64,000 nt of DNA from Lepidostoma basale (GCA_022606425.2 JAHDVF020000587.1:62001-126000); one strand, 5' to 3'. Positions 1-10,482 are shown, numbered from the stretch's first letter. The notes: generated from the sequence alone by a model not told the origin. Made by a program: numbers and translations.

Positions 1-200
1 TACGGGTTCTTGGAATGCCACTTGTGTCTTTTTTTATGAGGTAGTTTTCCATTGTTTTTCACATCTTTATTCATCAGGTTATTTGATCCCAATTACTGTG
101 AACAACTTTTTAGCTATTGATTCTAATGACATGTGATATTGCCATTTTATTGTCACGTAAATTCTATAATACATCAACCGATTAAATACAGTGTCAAAAT

Positions 201-270
201 CACATAGTCATCGCCGTATTTGAATCCGGGACCTTTGATGTTGGAGTCATAGCTCTTGCTACCCCGCCAC
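201..270 (-). mobile_element. tRNA-derived SINE head fragment
   Basis: On the minus strand a B-box-like block (GGTCCCGGATTCAAAT) near 215-235 follows an A-box-like GGGGTAGCAAGAGCT near 251-265, at roughly tRNA spacing. No tRNA acceptor stem or anticodon arm can be drawn. This is therefore read as the head of a tRNA-derived SINE, related to the copies at 845 and 29247. It abuts the poly-(GAA) tail of the next LINE. Confidence 0.5.
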
Positions 271-283
271 GTAGGTCTTTATA

Positions 284-815
284 TTCTTCTTCTTCTTATT
301 CTCCTTATAGACCTTTAGTCTGTTCCTGAAATCAGGTTGGCCTCTCTTGGGAGGTTGACTCCCAACTATCTCTCCATCTCTTCGGCGGTCTTCTGGGGGG
401 ACGGCAGCCGGCAGGAATCTGATGCGCCACAGCGTGTGGGATTCTGGTGGGATCCATCCTCTGCACGTGCGCATTCCAGTATCTTCTGCGTTGTCTGCCC
501 CATCTCACGACATCCTCCACCTTGCAGATATGCCCGTGTTCCTCACCCTATCGCGAATAGTCCTTCCTGCTATCATCCTCAGCGTCCTCATCTCTGCCAC
601 CCGTATTTTAGCCTTCGTTCTTGTGGTATCCGCTCTGGTCTCAATGGTATATGTCAGTATAGGCCTTTTTATAGCAGGTTTTATATATTCTGACCTTACT
701 GTCAGTTCTCATACACTTGTTTTTCCATATTATATCCTTGAGACAACCTGATACCGCCGAAGCCTTGTTGACTTGTCCTATCATTTCACTGACAAGTGAC
801 ACTATTATTCCATTA
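284..815 (-). pseudogene. RTE-like LINE 3' part with (GAA)n tail
   Basis: Reading the minus strand, broken frames give the C-terminal region of a LINE polyprotein. Visible pieces are MRTLRMIAGRTIRDRVRN, VRWGRQRRRYWNAHV and RPPKRWRDSW, followed by a GAA-rich tail at 284-297. The W-x-x-HV and RPPKRWRD signatures recur at 19602, 45726 and 48925, so this is one family. Stops and frameshifts make it non-functional. The clade (RTE-like) is inferred from the C-terminal motif and simple-repeat tail. Confidence 0.75.
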
Positions 816-844
816 AAAATTATTTCATCATTAATTTTTTTATA

Positions 845-1008
845 ATGACTTCCACACCATAGGTCCCGGGTTTGATTCTTGGCGATGGCAGTGACACTCT
901 CTTTAGTCTGGTAATATTCACAAGACAATAAAATGGCGATAGACTAGCTACCTATCGCATGTCATGAGAATGAAAGCAACGGGAAATTACTACATTAAAA
1001 AAAAAACA
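845..1008 (+). mobile_element. tRNA-derived SINE copy
   Basis: A B-box-like GGTCCCGGGTTTGATTC at 862-878 is followed by the family body: a TGACA block, GACAATAAAATGGCGATAGA near 923-942, and CATGTCATGAGAAT. It ends in a distinct 3' piece (GAAAGCAACGGGAAA) and an A-run. The A-box region is decayed. The same 3' piece occurs at 32404 without a head. Confidence 0.7.
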
Positions 1009-1216
1009 AGAACCAATAAAGATATTCGATTTTTGAATTGACACTTAAAATTATCATGAGAATCGTAGTTTTTATCAATGATAAGTTGAGATTGCACGTG
1101 GAGCTATAGCACATAATCTCAATTCTATTTATTTAAACCAATCAAAAATCTTTATTAATTTTTGTAATTATTATTGTTATTGTAAAAAAACTAATTTTAT
1201 TTTATTTATTTTACAG

Positions 1217-1261
1217 TATTACGAAATGTCATATGGACTCAACGTTGAAATGCACAAACAG
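1217..1261 (+). CDS. gro: groucho (TLE family co-repressor), internal micro-exon
   Basis: The 45-nt exon is preceded by a pyrimidine-rich tract ending ttttacag and followed by gtgagt. It is phase 0 at both ends and encodes YYEMSYGLNVEMHKQ. From knowledge of the family, this peptide lies in the N-terminal glutamine-rich (Q) tetramerisation domain of Groucho/TLE and matches the fly protein as I remember it. Groucho is a nuclear WD40 co-repressor recruited by Hairy/E(spl), TCF and other repressors. The flanking exons (…QRHYVM before, TEIAKRL… after) are not visible in the window. The gene therefore runs on the + strand and the window is almost entirely intron. Confidence is high for such a short exon because splice sites, frame and a fully conserved peptide agree. 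Confidence 0.93.
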
Positions 1262-1439
1262 GTGAGTTTAAAAACATTTTATTTCATTTAATTATTATGT
1301 TATTGAATTATAATATATTTAATTATGTTTAATAATAATGCCCTTGAATTATATATTATATCTTGAAACTCGTCGAATGATCTTTCTAGGTAAGCATTTT
1401 TTAAACCGGAGGTATTTACAATCCAGGAATACTGAGAGA

Positions 1440-1775
1440 GCTAAATCTATACGTTCCCCATAGTTATAGCAAAGCAAGGGGGCATATATTATTTTATGCC
1501 CTAAATTGCCGCACAGAGGCCCTTCGAAGTTCTCCCGTATTGAAAGCGATTCGTCTTTTAAATGAGGTTGCAAAAGAGATAGACCTCTTTGGATGCAATT
1601 ATGGCGAATTCGTGAATACCTTTACGATAAGGGCAGCAAGGAAATAACTGGCAGATTCCTATACATAAGGTTCTATGTATATTTCCTTCGATATTTATTT
1701 TTTCAACCTCTACAATGATTTGGCTCGCGCTGTAATGACGTAAGGAGTTTTTTTCCACAAAATAATAATAATATT
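1440..1775 (+). pseudogene. Jockey/CR1-like LINE 3' remnant
   Basis: The frame from about 1530 to 1646 reads RSSPVLKAIRLLNEVAKEID, then LFG and a stop shortly after. This resembles the end of many insect non-LTR retrotransposon proteins (R…LLN…IDLF). The 3' UTR runs into an ATA-rich tail near 1760-1775. The 5' part is lost, and it sits only about 180 bp downstream of the groucho exon. Confidence 0.6.
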
Positions 1776-2220
1776 AATATATATTCTCGTAATTTCCGTG
1801 CTTTCTTTTGTACACAGTTTATACTCGATTATTTCAGGACATTTGATCTATCAATGATCTTTGTTTTGTACTTTTGATTTGCACAACCATGTTATTTGTA
1901 GTTTTCTCCGCATTGTACGAATGTACTTTTGATTATGCGCTACAAAGTATGGGATACGTAATAAAATTATGTTCTCCATGCTCAATCATTGGATTTAGAT
2001 TGGTTTTCTTACTTCAATTCCATCATTAAGTTTACGTTCGAGTCCCGCAAATCAGAATTGCGAACCGCCATATTGTTTCATTCGCTCACCCGCGCAATTC
2101 GAACCCAATTATTGTTCGTAGGCGGACGAATTATAGGTACCTACCCTGCTATCTATTTGCAGTGGCTTGACATGAACATTTTACTGCAAAATATTGAAAA
2201 TTAAACAAACGCTTTTATAG
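1776..2220. other. Intronic DNA without recognised gene
   Basis: Non-repetitive A+T-rich DNA. An open frame at 1989-2204 (+) shows no recognisable motif and is probably chance. Confidence 0.6.
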
Positions 2221-2505
2221 ATGAATGCATTTACAGAATATATAATGCGGAAAAAAAAGAAAAGTGGGAAAAGAAGCCGAGGACAACCGAGGAAAACATG
2301 GCATGACCAAATTAATCAATTACTAAAAGGCGGCCACATTCGAAGTCGGAATAATCGACGTGCGTGCATGGTACGATGTATGAATGTAAAGGAATCCCGA
2401 GAGCTATGCCAGGACAGGCCATTGTGGCGATCCATCCTCTCTGCCTAATAATCTAAAATTCCCCCGGGGAAATGGCGTGATGGTTAGTTAGTTAGCTAGT
2501 TATAA
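2221..2505 (+). pseudogene. RTE1-B LINE 3' end with GTTA tail
   Basis: Encodes the RTE1 C-terminus with changes typical of subfamily B (GRPRKTWHDQ becomes GQPRKTWHDQ; LLKGGHIRSRNNRRACMVRC). The last codons (YPSGETA in RTE1) are destroyed and the copy ends in GTTAGTTAGTTAGCTAGTTA. It is heavily 5'-truncated, as is usual for target-primed LINE insertion. Confidence 0.85.
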
Positions 2506-2578
2506 TGCGGAATAATAATATTTCATGAATAATCAGTTTTTTTTTCTCCGGCGCTACAACCCTTGGTGGGTCTCAGCC

Positions 2579-2777
2579 TAATACGTGGCACGATCAGATA
2601 AATCAAATATTGAATGTCGGCAACGTGAGGAGTCAGAGAAATCAACGCGCGTGCATGACACGATGTATGAGTGTTGAGGAAGCGAGAGAAATATGTCAGG
2701 AAAGAAAAGTGTGGCAGTCCATTCTTTCTGTGTACCTCTTCGGGGAGACGGCGTGATGGTTAGTTCGTTAGTTAGTA
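2579..2777 (+). pseudogene. RTE1-A LINE 3' end
   Basis: Starts inside the conserved TWHDQINQIL segment and runs through RRACMTRCM to the GETA stop and a TTAGTTCGTTAGTTAG tail. It has the same orientation as, and lies just downstream of, the RTE1-B copy. Truncated; no function expected. Confidence 0.85.
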
Positions 2778-2832
2778 TACTATGGTGAAAAATAAATTTA
2801 AAACATTTTTATTTGTTTTTACACCACTCTAT

Positions 2833-2881
2833 TTATGTCAAACCAACCGGTTTCGCTGCCGCCGGAGCTTCGTAAGGGTTA
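2833..2881 (-). mobile_element. HH6 hammerhead-like repeat, decayed
   Basis: The minus strand reads TTACGAAGCTCC, a loop, GCAGCGAAACCGGTTG. This is the HH6 pattern with a damaged first core block (TTACGA instead of CCGACGA). The better copy is at 61962. Confidence 0.55.
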
Positions 2882-2899
2882 CAAAACAAATTGTTTTGT

Positions 2900-3270
2900 A
2901 TCATTGTTCTATCTCTCTGGTTTCAATCCTGGGATTGGTTTGCAGCAATTTCCTCTATTCTTCTCTACCATTATTCCCTGTCTCGTGCGGCTCTTTTGAA
3001 ATCTGCATATGATGAGCAGCGCACGTCCAACAACAGGTCTTCCAGGTACTCTCGGCGTGGGCGTCCTCTAGAGTTTGTCCCCTCGGTCATACCCTCCATT
3101 ATGGCATGCAAGAGGACTTCTTGTCGTATTACATGGCCGATCCATCTTGCACGCCTTTCGGACAAGGTCCTGAGCAGGTGCCTTCCTCCTTCGATTGTTT
3201 GGAGAACCTCCTCATTTGTAATGTGGTCAGGAAATTCCGAATAGTATTCTATAGGACCACATCTCAAAAG
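2900..3270 (-). pseudogene. RTE-like LINE C-terminal fragment
   Basis: The minus-strand frame 3267-2971 contains RRARWIGHVIRQEVLLHAI, MEGMTEG, then RGRPRREYLEDLL and CSSYADFKRAARDREKW. It matches the better preserved copy at 6425-6745 almost residue for residue. This is a second C-terminal type beside RTE1, with no clear tail. Confidence 0.75.
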
Positions 3271-3311
3271 CCTCTAGTCTCCGTTTATCTCTTTCAATGT
3301 TCTAGGAGCAA

Positions 3312-4104
3312 TTAACCGTCGCGTTGCCATGTGGTAAATTGAGTTTCCACTGCCAATTTAAAGTTGATTTTCTTAAAACCTATGGACCCTTATATTATAA
3401 AAAAAATTGTAATCCTCCATTGAAGTGTTCTCAATATTTCGTAATAAAAAAAAGCAAAAAATTACTTCCTTCATCCCAAAAAAAAATATTTTCTAAGACT
3501 GCCCTCACCTTCATTCGTGTTAAGGTAGAATTTGTTTTGCTAATATTTTCAACTTTATCAAAAGTGACAAATACTTACTCGCTGTTTTGAACGTATTATA
3601 AATTATATCTTTGGCTTTTTCAATATGTACGTAATAATACCGACTGTGGACGGAAACGCAGGACGCAACTTAATAATATCAGAACTGTGAAAATATTAAC
3701 ACTTTACCAAAAGGGACAAATATTAATACGTACTCGTTGTCTTGAACGTACTATACATTTTGCCTAGGTGCCTTTATCATACGTAAAATCTCGTAAAGTC
3801 TCGCCTTGCCGGCCGCCGCGCGGCGCTTGTTTATACTTGCGTATCCAGTAGCTCGTATGCTGTGACGCATTCCATATCAGAAATCGCATGGTTCCAGAAA
3901 AAAATTAATAATGATATGTTTTTCAAATAATCCATGTATGTTATAGATATCGATCTATTCCTAATGAAATTCCCTACAAGATGACATAAATTAAATTTTG
4001 ATTCATCGAGTCATATGCTTGATATTTAGATAAAGTTAGCGGTAAACTGAATTTACCACATGGGAGCGAGCGTTTTGTTTTGAACACGGTACGTTAAGGG
4101 TTAA
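3312..4104. mobile_element. TTAA-flanked piggyBac-like MITE, copy 1
   Basis: Bounded by TTAA at 3312 and 4101. The ends begin TTAACCGTCGCGTTGCCATG and, on the opposite strand, TTAACCCTTAACGTACCG. Both ends share the subterminal block CCATGTGGTAAATT in inverted orientation. There is no transposase. Target TTAA and a CC-starting end are piggyBac hallmarks. A second copy of almost the same length lies at 44644-45427, which confirms the boundaries. Confidence 0.8.
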
Positions 4105-4618
4105 AAGGCATAATAGTGATTTAACCTCGAATTACAAGAACGCTAATTTCTTAGAATTTTGTGTTGCCTAGTTATAAGTAGTGAGGTCGTGATTTGTTTT
4201 AAAATTATTGTCACGAGGGGTCATTGGAGTGTGCGGATTATCTGCACCGAACACTGTCGCAACTAGCGGCGTCTGCATTACCGACACAGCCGCTATTACC
4301 CACATGAACTCTGCTGCATTGACTACTTAACAACGTTAACCGTGGTTACGGAAGTTTGCCAGTAAACAATAACGTGATGAAGGGATATTACCCAGGGTTG
4401 GCCAATCCTCACAACAATGTAATCCACCCTGATGTTTCCAACAGATAATAGCTTAGATTTTCACCCTTGGTACCAATATGTTTTCTGGAATCTAAGGAAA
4501 ATCCGTATAAAGCTTCGTTTACACTGGACAGTGACCATAAGGTCATCGAAATAGCTATGTATCTCACCGACTAGTTATCTCAAATGCTATTATAAAATCA
4601 CCGTCGAGAAATTCGATA
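4105..4618. other. Intronic DNA with a shared repeat block
   Basis: Mostly unique. The block 4507-4612 (TTTACACTGGACAGT, then TCTCACCGA…TTATTTCAAATGC-like sequence) is related to 42190-42310, so it is a dispersed repeat of unknown type. Confidence 0.55.
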
Positions 4619-4619
4619 A

Positions 4620-6411
4620 GTGTCAGTTTTACGTCTGCGCGTCTTTTATCATATTCCCCCGCGGCTAAATCATAACGATGTGACCAATTCGAGTGCCGAT
4701 ACTACTCATAGCTTCAATGGTGTCAGTCAAATTGACATCTCAGACATAAAAATTTCAATTCAAGCCATGAAAAATTTGCATTCAATTGGCCCTGATTTTC
4801 TTCCTATCTTCTTTTTAAAAGGATGCTCTGAATTTTCGGTACCTCCTCTCCACTTCATTTTCAACCTCTCAGTAAATACTGATACCTTTCCCGATTTGTG
4901 GAAAATCTCCAAGATCAGTCCCATCTTCAAGAGCGGCCCGAGAGAATCAGTTGAAAACTACAGACCTGTAGCAATACTGTCTGCTCCGGCCAAACTCTTC
5001 GAATCTATTATTTATAAAATGATTCTCCCTAGAGTTGAACCCTTCATAATTCCAGAACAACACGGATTCAGGAAGGGGCGCTCTACTGAAACCAATCTTA
5101 TGATTTTCACAGAATATGTGACAAGGGCTTTGGACAATGGTCACCAGGTTGACTGCTCTTATAATGACTTTTCTAAAGCCTTTGATACCGTCAACCATGA
5201 TGTACTTTTGCGAAAGCTGTCGGAAATTGGTTTCTCTTCTAAGTTGGTTTTATTTTTTATTAGCTACCTGAGGGAGAAGAAACAGTTTGCCTCATACGGT
5301 ATATTTCAATCTGCACTTTTTCCCGTATATTCCGGAGTGCCACAGGGCTCAAACCTTGGTCCACTCCTCTTCACCATCTTCATTAATGATGTCGCGAGGG
5401 TTATACAATTTTCGCGTTTCTTTTATTTGCAGATGATCTTAAATTATTCCTTGAGATAAAAAGCCCCGAAGATTGCCTCCATCTCCAGTCAGATATAAAT
5501 AATATCGTCCGCTGGAGTAAAACCAATCAAATTTATTTCAATATCTCTAAATGCGTAATTTTATCTTTACGAGAGCATTGCGTACTGTTTATTACAGATA
5601 CACAATGGATAACCAGCAACTTAAGCGTGTTTCAACGATAAAGGATCTTGGTATCGTTTATGAAAGTAGGCTGACTTTCCATGCTCACATCGAGAGAATA
5701 TGTGGAGTTGCACTGAAAATGTTGGGATGTATTCTCCGAACTGGTAGAGTTTTCAAGAATCCCTATGTTTTGCGAATTTTGTACAACTCATTGGTCCGGA
5801 GCCGGCTCGAGTGTGGCTCGGTGATAGGGAGTCCCCACGAGGCGAGATACTCGCTCATGTTAGAGAGGGTTCAGAAAAGATTTCTGAGATATCTCTACAT
5901 GAGGGAGTTTGGTAGCTATCCGTGGCTTTATCCCACTGCATTCCTCTTGGGCATGTTGGGGACCAATAGTTTACAGATAAGAAGGGATGGGTGCACACTT
6001 ACCCATTTCTTCAGACTTATCAGGGGATTCTTTGAGAACTCCGTCATCTTGGAGGCTATCCATCTTGATGTTCCGGATGGCTATCTTCGACAGCGTCAGC
6101 ACAGACTGTTTTATCTCCCAGCATGCAGAACCAACCTGCCTCTGGTGATGCCGGTGGGGAGAGCAATCAAACCGCTGAACATGATCGCTTCGGAGATCGA
6201 TGTCTTTCATATTCGTGAAAGTACATTCAGAAGACAAATACTCTTGACTTTGGAGAGTATTTTGTATTCCTAATGTGGAACCATCTCTCATGCGTTCCTG
6301 GTATTATATATTCCTTATGTTTTACCTGTTCTCAATAGATGCCTTAAACTATAAAAAATGTTTGTAATGTCTTTTGAGAAAATAAACTGATTTGATTTGA
6401 TTTGATTTGAT
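4620..6411 (+). pseudogene. CR1/Jockey-like LINE with (GATTT)n tail, RT and C-terminus
   Basis: The reverse-transcriptase core is visible: IFKSGPRESVENYRPVAIL near 4918, HGFRKGRSTETNL near 5062, FSKAFDTVNHDVLLRKL near 5167 (motif A) and SGVPQGSNLGPLLF near 5330 (motif B). A frameshift near 5420 moves the catalytic LFADDLKLFLEI motif into another frame. The C-terminal frame 5551-6273 reads through RSRLECGSV, VQKRFLRYLYMREF and ASEIDVF to a stop. The 3' UTR ends in a run of GATTT units at 6388-6411. The endonuclease is missing (5' truncation). In the element this protein copies its own RNA at a nicked target; here it is broken. Confidence 0.9.
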
Positions 6412-6424
6412 CAATTCTCCTGAT

Positions 6425-6745
6425 TTTATTATCTCTTCTCTGGTTTCAATCCTGGGATTGGTTTGCAGCAATTTCCTCCATTATTCTCTTCCATTTTTCC
6501 CTGTCTTGTGCGGCTCTTTTGAGATCTGCATATGATGAGCAGCGTACGTCCACCAACAGGTCCTCCAGGTACTCTCGGCGTGGGCGTCCCCTAGAGTTTG
6601 TTCCCTCGGTCATACCCTCCATTATGGCATGCAAGAGACCTTCTTGACGTATTACATGGCCGATCCATCTTGCACGCCTTTCGGACAAGGTCCTGAGCAG
6701 GTGCCTTCCTCCTTCGATTCCTTGAAGAACTTCCTCATTCGTAAT
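6425..6745 (-). pseudogene. RTE-like LINE C-terminal fragment
   Basis: The minus frame 6688-6446 reads MSERRARWIGHVIRQEGLL, RGRPRREYLEDLLVDV, AAQDREKWKRIMEEIA and ends at QSQD. This is the best preserved copy of this C-terminal type (other copy at 2900-3270). It is inserted directly behind the GATTT tail of the preceding LINE. Confidence 0.8.
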
Positions 6746-7060
6746 AATAATAACAAAATAATAATAATATATGCATATTCACGGCAACGTACCGGATATG
6801 CGACACTTACAACAAATCTTTTCATGCAATCGGTGTTTTTCACCTAAACGCTTATGATTTTAAAAAAAATAGTTGCAGCAACTTTTCGGTGTGTATAGTG
6901 CTATAATGTTTATTTCTTTATTTGTAAAATTAATATTATCTTTTTGTTAATTTTTAAACTATTAGCTTAGTTTTATTTTGATTTTAGTTTAGTTAAATAT
7001 CGTTTCGTAAGTTTCTAATGTTAGCTCTGTTCATTCGTTTATATGTGTGGTAACATGTAA
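6746..7060. other. A+T-rich intronic stretch
   Basis: No gene seen. It contains an AATAATAATAA run and low-complexity T-rich sequence, possibly an old 3' UTR. Confidence 0.5.
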
Positions 7061-7462
7061 TTAACAACAACAACAACAAACCATCACGCCGTTTCCCCGC
7101 AGGGGTAGGCAGAGAGAATGGACCGCCACACTACTCTATCCTGGCAAACCTCTAGCTTCCTCCACATTCATACAACGAGTCATACACGCACGTCGATTCC
7201 TCCGACTTCTAACATGACCAACCTTTAAAATTTGATTAATTTGGTCATGCCATGTTTTCTCGGTCTGTCTCGACTCCGTACCCCATTTACATCATTAACG
7301 TATACTTTCTAAACCATTCTTTCTCCATCCATGCGTTCCATATGTCCGAACCAACGCAGCGATCCTTTCATAATTTTGTTCATTATACCTTCTTCCGCTC
7401 TACATTCCTTTCTTATATCAGCATTTGAGATTCTGTCGTATATCGTTCTACCACACATATGT
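7061..7462 (-). pseudogene. RTE1-C LINE 3' part with (GTT)n tail
   Basis: The minus strand encodes the RTE1 C-terminus. It ends in (GTT)n (CAACAACAA on the + strand at 7061-7079) instead of (GTTA)n. The 5' limit is near 7460. The changed tail unit is shared with copies at 28622, 31141, 32326, 40255 and 51003, which defines subfamily C. Confidence 0.85.
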
Positions 7463-7464
7463 AA

Positions 7465-7625
7465 TTAATAATAATAATAATAATATGCTAACGTTTATAG
7501 CGCCGTTTTTGTGATGTAATCACCTCAAGGGCGCTTTAAGATGTGTTTTAAAACTAAAAATCTAAATGTGAACGCTGCATTTGATTTTTGCGATCGGTTA
7601 AAAAGTATAGTAGAACAAAGTTGGC
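7465..7625 (-). mobile_element. L2-like LINE 3' UTR with (ATT)n tail
   Basis: The + strand shows (AAT)n, then TATGCTAACG, GCGCCGTTTTTGTGATGTAA and TCACCTCAAGGGCGC. This is the reverse complement of the 3' UTR of the L2-like LINE at 62239-62960. The coding part is absent. Confidence 0.8.
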
Positions 7626-7707
7626 CTTGTTTAAATACTTCTTTGTGTATTTTTATATACTTATTCGCTGTTTGTTACCCTAAAATAAAAATAAATTAAG
7701 AATTGCA

Positions 7708-7770
7708 ACCAAGGGGGACCCAGACCACATTTAAGCTACCCTATTCTCTCTCGATGTCCCGCCGTACGCA
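7708..7770. repeat. Dispersed repeat fragment (family also at 50295 and 52315)
   Basis: GGGGGACCCAGACCACATTT followed by a CCC-rich block resembles the end of two longer copies at 50408 and 52455. Class unknown. Confidence 0.5.
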
Positions 7771-7948
7771 CATAGCAATACAACAGCAAAAGAAAATATA
7801 CAATTGATACATAAATATGTTAGAGAAAGAATAAAAAATAAATAATGCACAGAAGGGGGCACAGAAGGGAGTGGGTGTTGTATAAATTTATAACATGAAC
7901 CTAAGAAATGTGACGTCTTCAATCACAATGTGTTCGATTCTCTGTCTT

Positions 7949-8229
7949 AAAGCCTTGCCACACTGTTTTAAACAAGCTCTACATCGGTCTCCACCAGTGG
8001 TTTAAAACTGTGTAGACACTTGTTTGAAACCAAAATTCGTTTGACCTTCAACAAACTTTGTGGACGGCGCGCATAGTATGCGTGTGGATCAACCGTTTAA
8101 ACACGCATTCTACATGTGGAGAGCTTGTTTACAACAGTATGTGGACGCTACACCAACCGTGGGCTCCACAGCTCTCCACCAAGGTCACCCTTGTGGAGAG
8201 CTTGTTTCAAACAGTGTGGCACGGCCTTT
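7949..8229. mobile_element. MITE with 33-bp terminal inverted repeats
   Basis: The left end (7949-7981) and the reverse complement of the right end (8197-8229) agree over about 33 bp with a few mismatches. Both contain TGCCACACTGTTT and AAACAAGCTCT. The interior repeats GAGCTTGTTT-like pieces. No target duplication is obvious. The CCACACTGT motif links it to the MITE at 38665. Confidence 0.75.
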
Positions 8230-8588
8230 ACGCTCCGAAGTTTGTTTCCCGCCAAAATTGTTTCACCATTCCATACAAAATTATCAACCACAGTTATGTG
8301 AGTAGGTACCGGGTAGACACGCGTCTGGTTCCTATCTATAATGCCATAATCGATAGCCCCTCTAACCTCTGGCTTGCGGCGAATATCTACCGTATCGCGG
8401 TTCGCCTCCACTTCCGCTCCCAGCGCACGCTTTTAATTTTGAATTATTTCGAATTTCGAACTAACGCAAACAAATCACGCATTGGAACAATAATCTATAA
8501 TAGAACCGCGAGCGGCCGTTGAAATTTCACAACCTTCCAAAGGGTATTAACAGATTTATTTATATTTTCATAAGTTACAAAGAAAAGA
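8230..8588. other. Unique intronic DNA
   Basis: No gene or recognised repeat. Open frames here overlap each other in several frames and look like chance. Confidence 0.5.
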
Positions 8589-9049
8589 GTTGAAAGGGTT
8601 GGATGTAGGTGCCAAAATGAGCGGAGTGTCAGTATGCTGTATCTTGTATGCGGATGACGCTGTCCTACTTGCAGACAAAGAGCATGAACTACAAGTCCTG
8701 GTGAATAGTGTGTATGAGGTATGCATGCGAAATGATCTGATGATGAATATGAATAAGGACAAGGTAATGATGATGTTATGAACAAAATAATGAAAGGATC
8801 ATTAAGATGGTTTGGACGCATGGAAAGAATGAATGAATAAAGAATTGTTAAAAAAAGTATATGTTAACGATGTAAATGGAACTAGAAATAGAACCGAGGA
8901 AAACGTGGCACGATAAAATAAATCAAATATTGAATGTCGGCCACGTGAGGAGTCAGAGAAATCGATGCGCGTGCCTGATATGACGTATGAATGTTGAGGA
9001 AGCGAGAGAAATGTCAGGAAAGTGTGGTAGTCCATTCTTTCGGCCTACG
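8589..9049 (+). pseudogene. RTE1 LINE fragment with internal deletion
   Basis: Begins in the RT domain (LDVGAKMSGVSVCCILYADD, so the YADD motif is present at about 8644-8655). It then jumps at about 8775 to the C-terminal part (NKIMKGSLRWFG…) and runs toward the GETA end, which is cut off by the mariner element at 9052. The deletion removes about a hundred codons. Confidence 0.85.
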
Positions 9050-9051
9050 TA

Positions 9052-9559
9052 TAGGATGTTTTTTAAGAGGTTTGTTTCTTAAACTGGCAACATTGTTTCT
9101 ACAGACTGTCAATTTGACGGTTGACAGTTGATTTGTAGTCAGTACATTTTGCCATTTTACCATTAATAGACTGACGTCAAAACAGCGCTTGCAAATTGTA
9201 CAAATTTATTTTGAAAATCATGGTCCGGTTCATCAAACTTATCGTGTACTACGTTCATTTTACGGTCGACATAATCGTCCATCCGAGCAAGTTATTCGGA
9301 AGACCATGGATCGTTTTCGCACCACGTACACTCTAGTGGATAATACCTATCCACAAAGACGACAATTGTCGAAAATTGGACTTCACGATTACGCTTCATT
9401 CGAGCTAGCCGTGGCGCTCATATGCCCGAAATCATATTCAAACAATAATGGCATAACATTATCTATTAAATAAAGCCAATATCACAGACATAACATTATT
9501 TTAATGTGTTTTTTTTTTCATTTTGAATATGTATTGTATACCTCTAAAAAAACATCCTA
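9052..9559 (+). mobile_element. Deleted mariner-family element with TIRs and TA target
   Basis: The ends are TAGGATGTTTTTTAAGAGG and, inverted, TAGGATGTTTTTTTAGAGG. They are flanked by TA at 9050-9051 and 9560-9561, the TA duplication typical of Tc1/mariner. At 508 bp it keeps only the N-terminal DNA-binding part of the transposase (see the ORF at 9189). It can move only if a full transposase elsewhere recognises its ends. It landed at the 3' end of an RTE1 copy. Confidence 0.85.
9189..9473 (+). pseudogene. Mariner-like transposase N-terminal helix-turn-helix fragment
   Basis: Codons read MQIVQIYFENHGPVHQTYRV, then a YGRHNRPSEQVIRKTMDRF segment. This matches the first helix-turn-helix of arthropod mariner-type transposases (…YGRHNRPTE.TIR…F). 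After about 60 codons the similarity stops. The DDE catalytic domain (three acidic residues, about 250 more residues) is gone, so no transposition activity is possible. Confidence 0.7.
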
Positions 9560-9854
9560 TACGAGTACACACGTAGACAACTGTTAATTCATCAAATATG
9601 AAGGTTCTTAATTGAAAGAAAATGTATTCCAATAAGTATCATTTACTGATATCGATTCAGCAAAACATTATTTTGTCGTATGTGATTATTCATCATCCGA
9701 CAATCTGATTATACGAATCCTTACAATGTTGGTGTTATTATACTAGTCGCTATGTAATCTGCCAGTACCTACTCGTGTGTAAGTGCCTACTTATTACGCT
9801 TACATAGTCCATAGACGAGCATTCATTATTACATAGCATAACCGCGAAATAAAC

Positions 9855-10200
9855 TAACTCTAACTAACTAACCATCACGCCGTCTCCCCGAAGGGGGTAG
9901 GCAGAAAGAATGGACTGCCACACTTTTCTTTCCTGCCATATTTATCTCGCTTCCTCAACATACATACATCGTGTCTTGCACGCGCGTCGATTTCTCTGAC
10001 TCCTCACATGGCCGACATTCAATATTTGATTTATTTGATCGTGACACGTTTTCCTCGGTCTTCCTCTATTTCTGGTTCCATTTACATCGATCCCGAAAAA
10101 ATCAGGGATCCTTTTTTAATTTTACTTATGTTGCAATCATCTGCCTTACATTTCTTCGTTCGGTATTCTACCATATGTCGTTTTCAGATACATAAAAGAT
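9855..10200 (-). pseudogene. RTE1 LINE 3' part, mosaic of A and B types
   Basis: Minus strand with a GTTA tail at 9855-9872. The type-A C-terminus reaches about 10090. From 10090 to 10190 the sequence follows type B (GGATCC…TTTTTTAATTTTA as at 17360). The switch inside one copy suggests recombination or template switching, or two adjacent insertions. Confidence 0.75.
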
Positions 10201-10482
10201 TAACTATGCGTTTCTAAATATTTTGAATAACTTTTAAGGGAGGGGGTCGTTGAACGTTAATTTTTCTTGTAAAGGGGGCAGTGGCCCAGAAAAGATTGGG
10301 AACCTATGTTCTACGGCATAGAAACATGGAAAATGATAAAAAGCTATCACAAAAATGCTGGATGGCATTGAAATAAATTAATAATGTTTAATAATTAAGT
10401 ATAATTGCGATTATGATTCTGTAGTAATTTATATAAAGAATTTATTTATTTTCTACAACATATTAATATTTTTTTATTAATG
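10201..10482. other. A+T-rich intronic DNA
   Basis: Nothing recognised. It includes a short G-rich piece (GGGAGGGGGTCG) at 10239. Confidence 0.45.

Noticed and set aside
8058..8522. Plus-strand 154-codon open frame
   Set aside because: Overlaps the MITE at 7949-8229 and two other open frames; no domain and no copy elsewhere.
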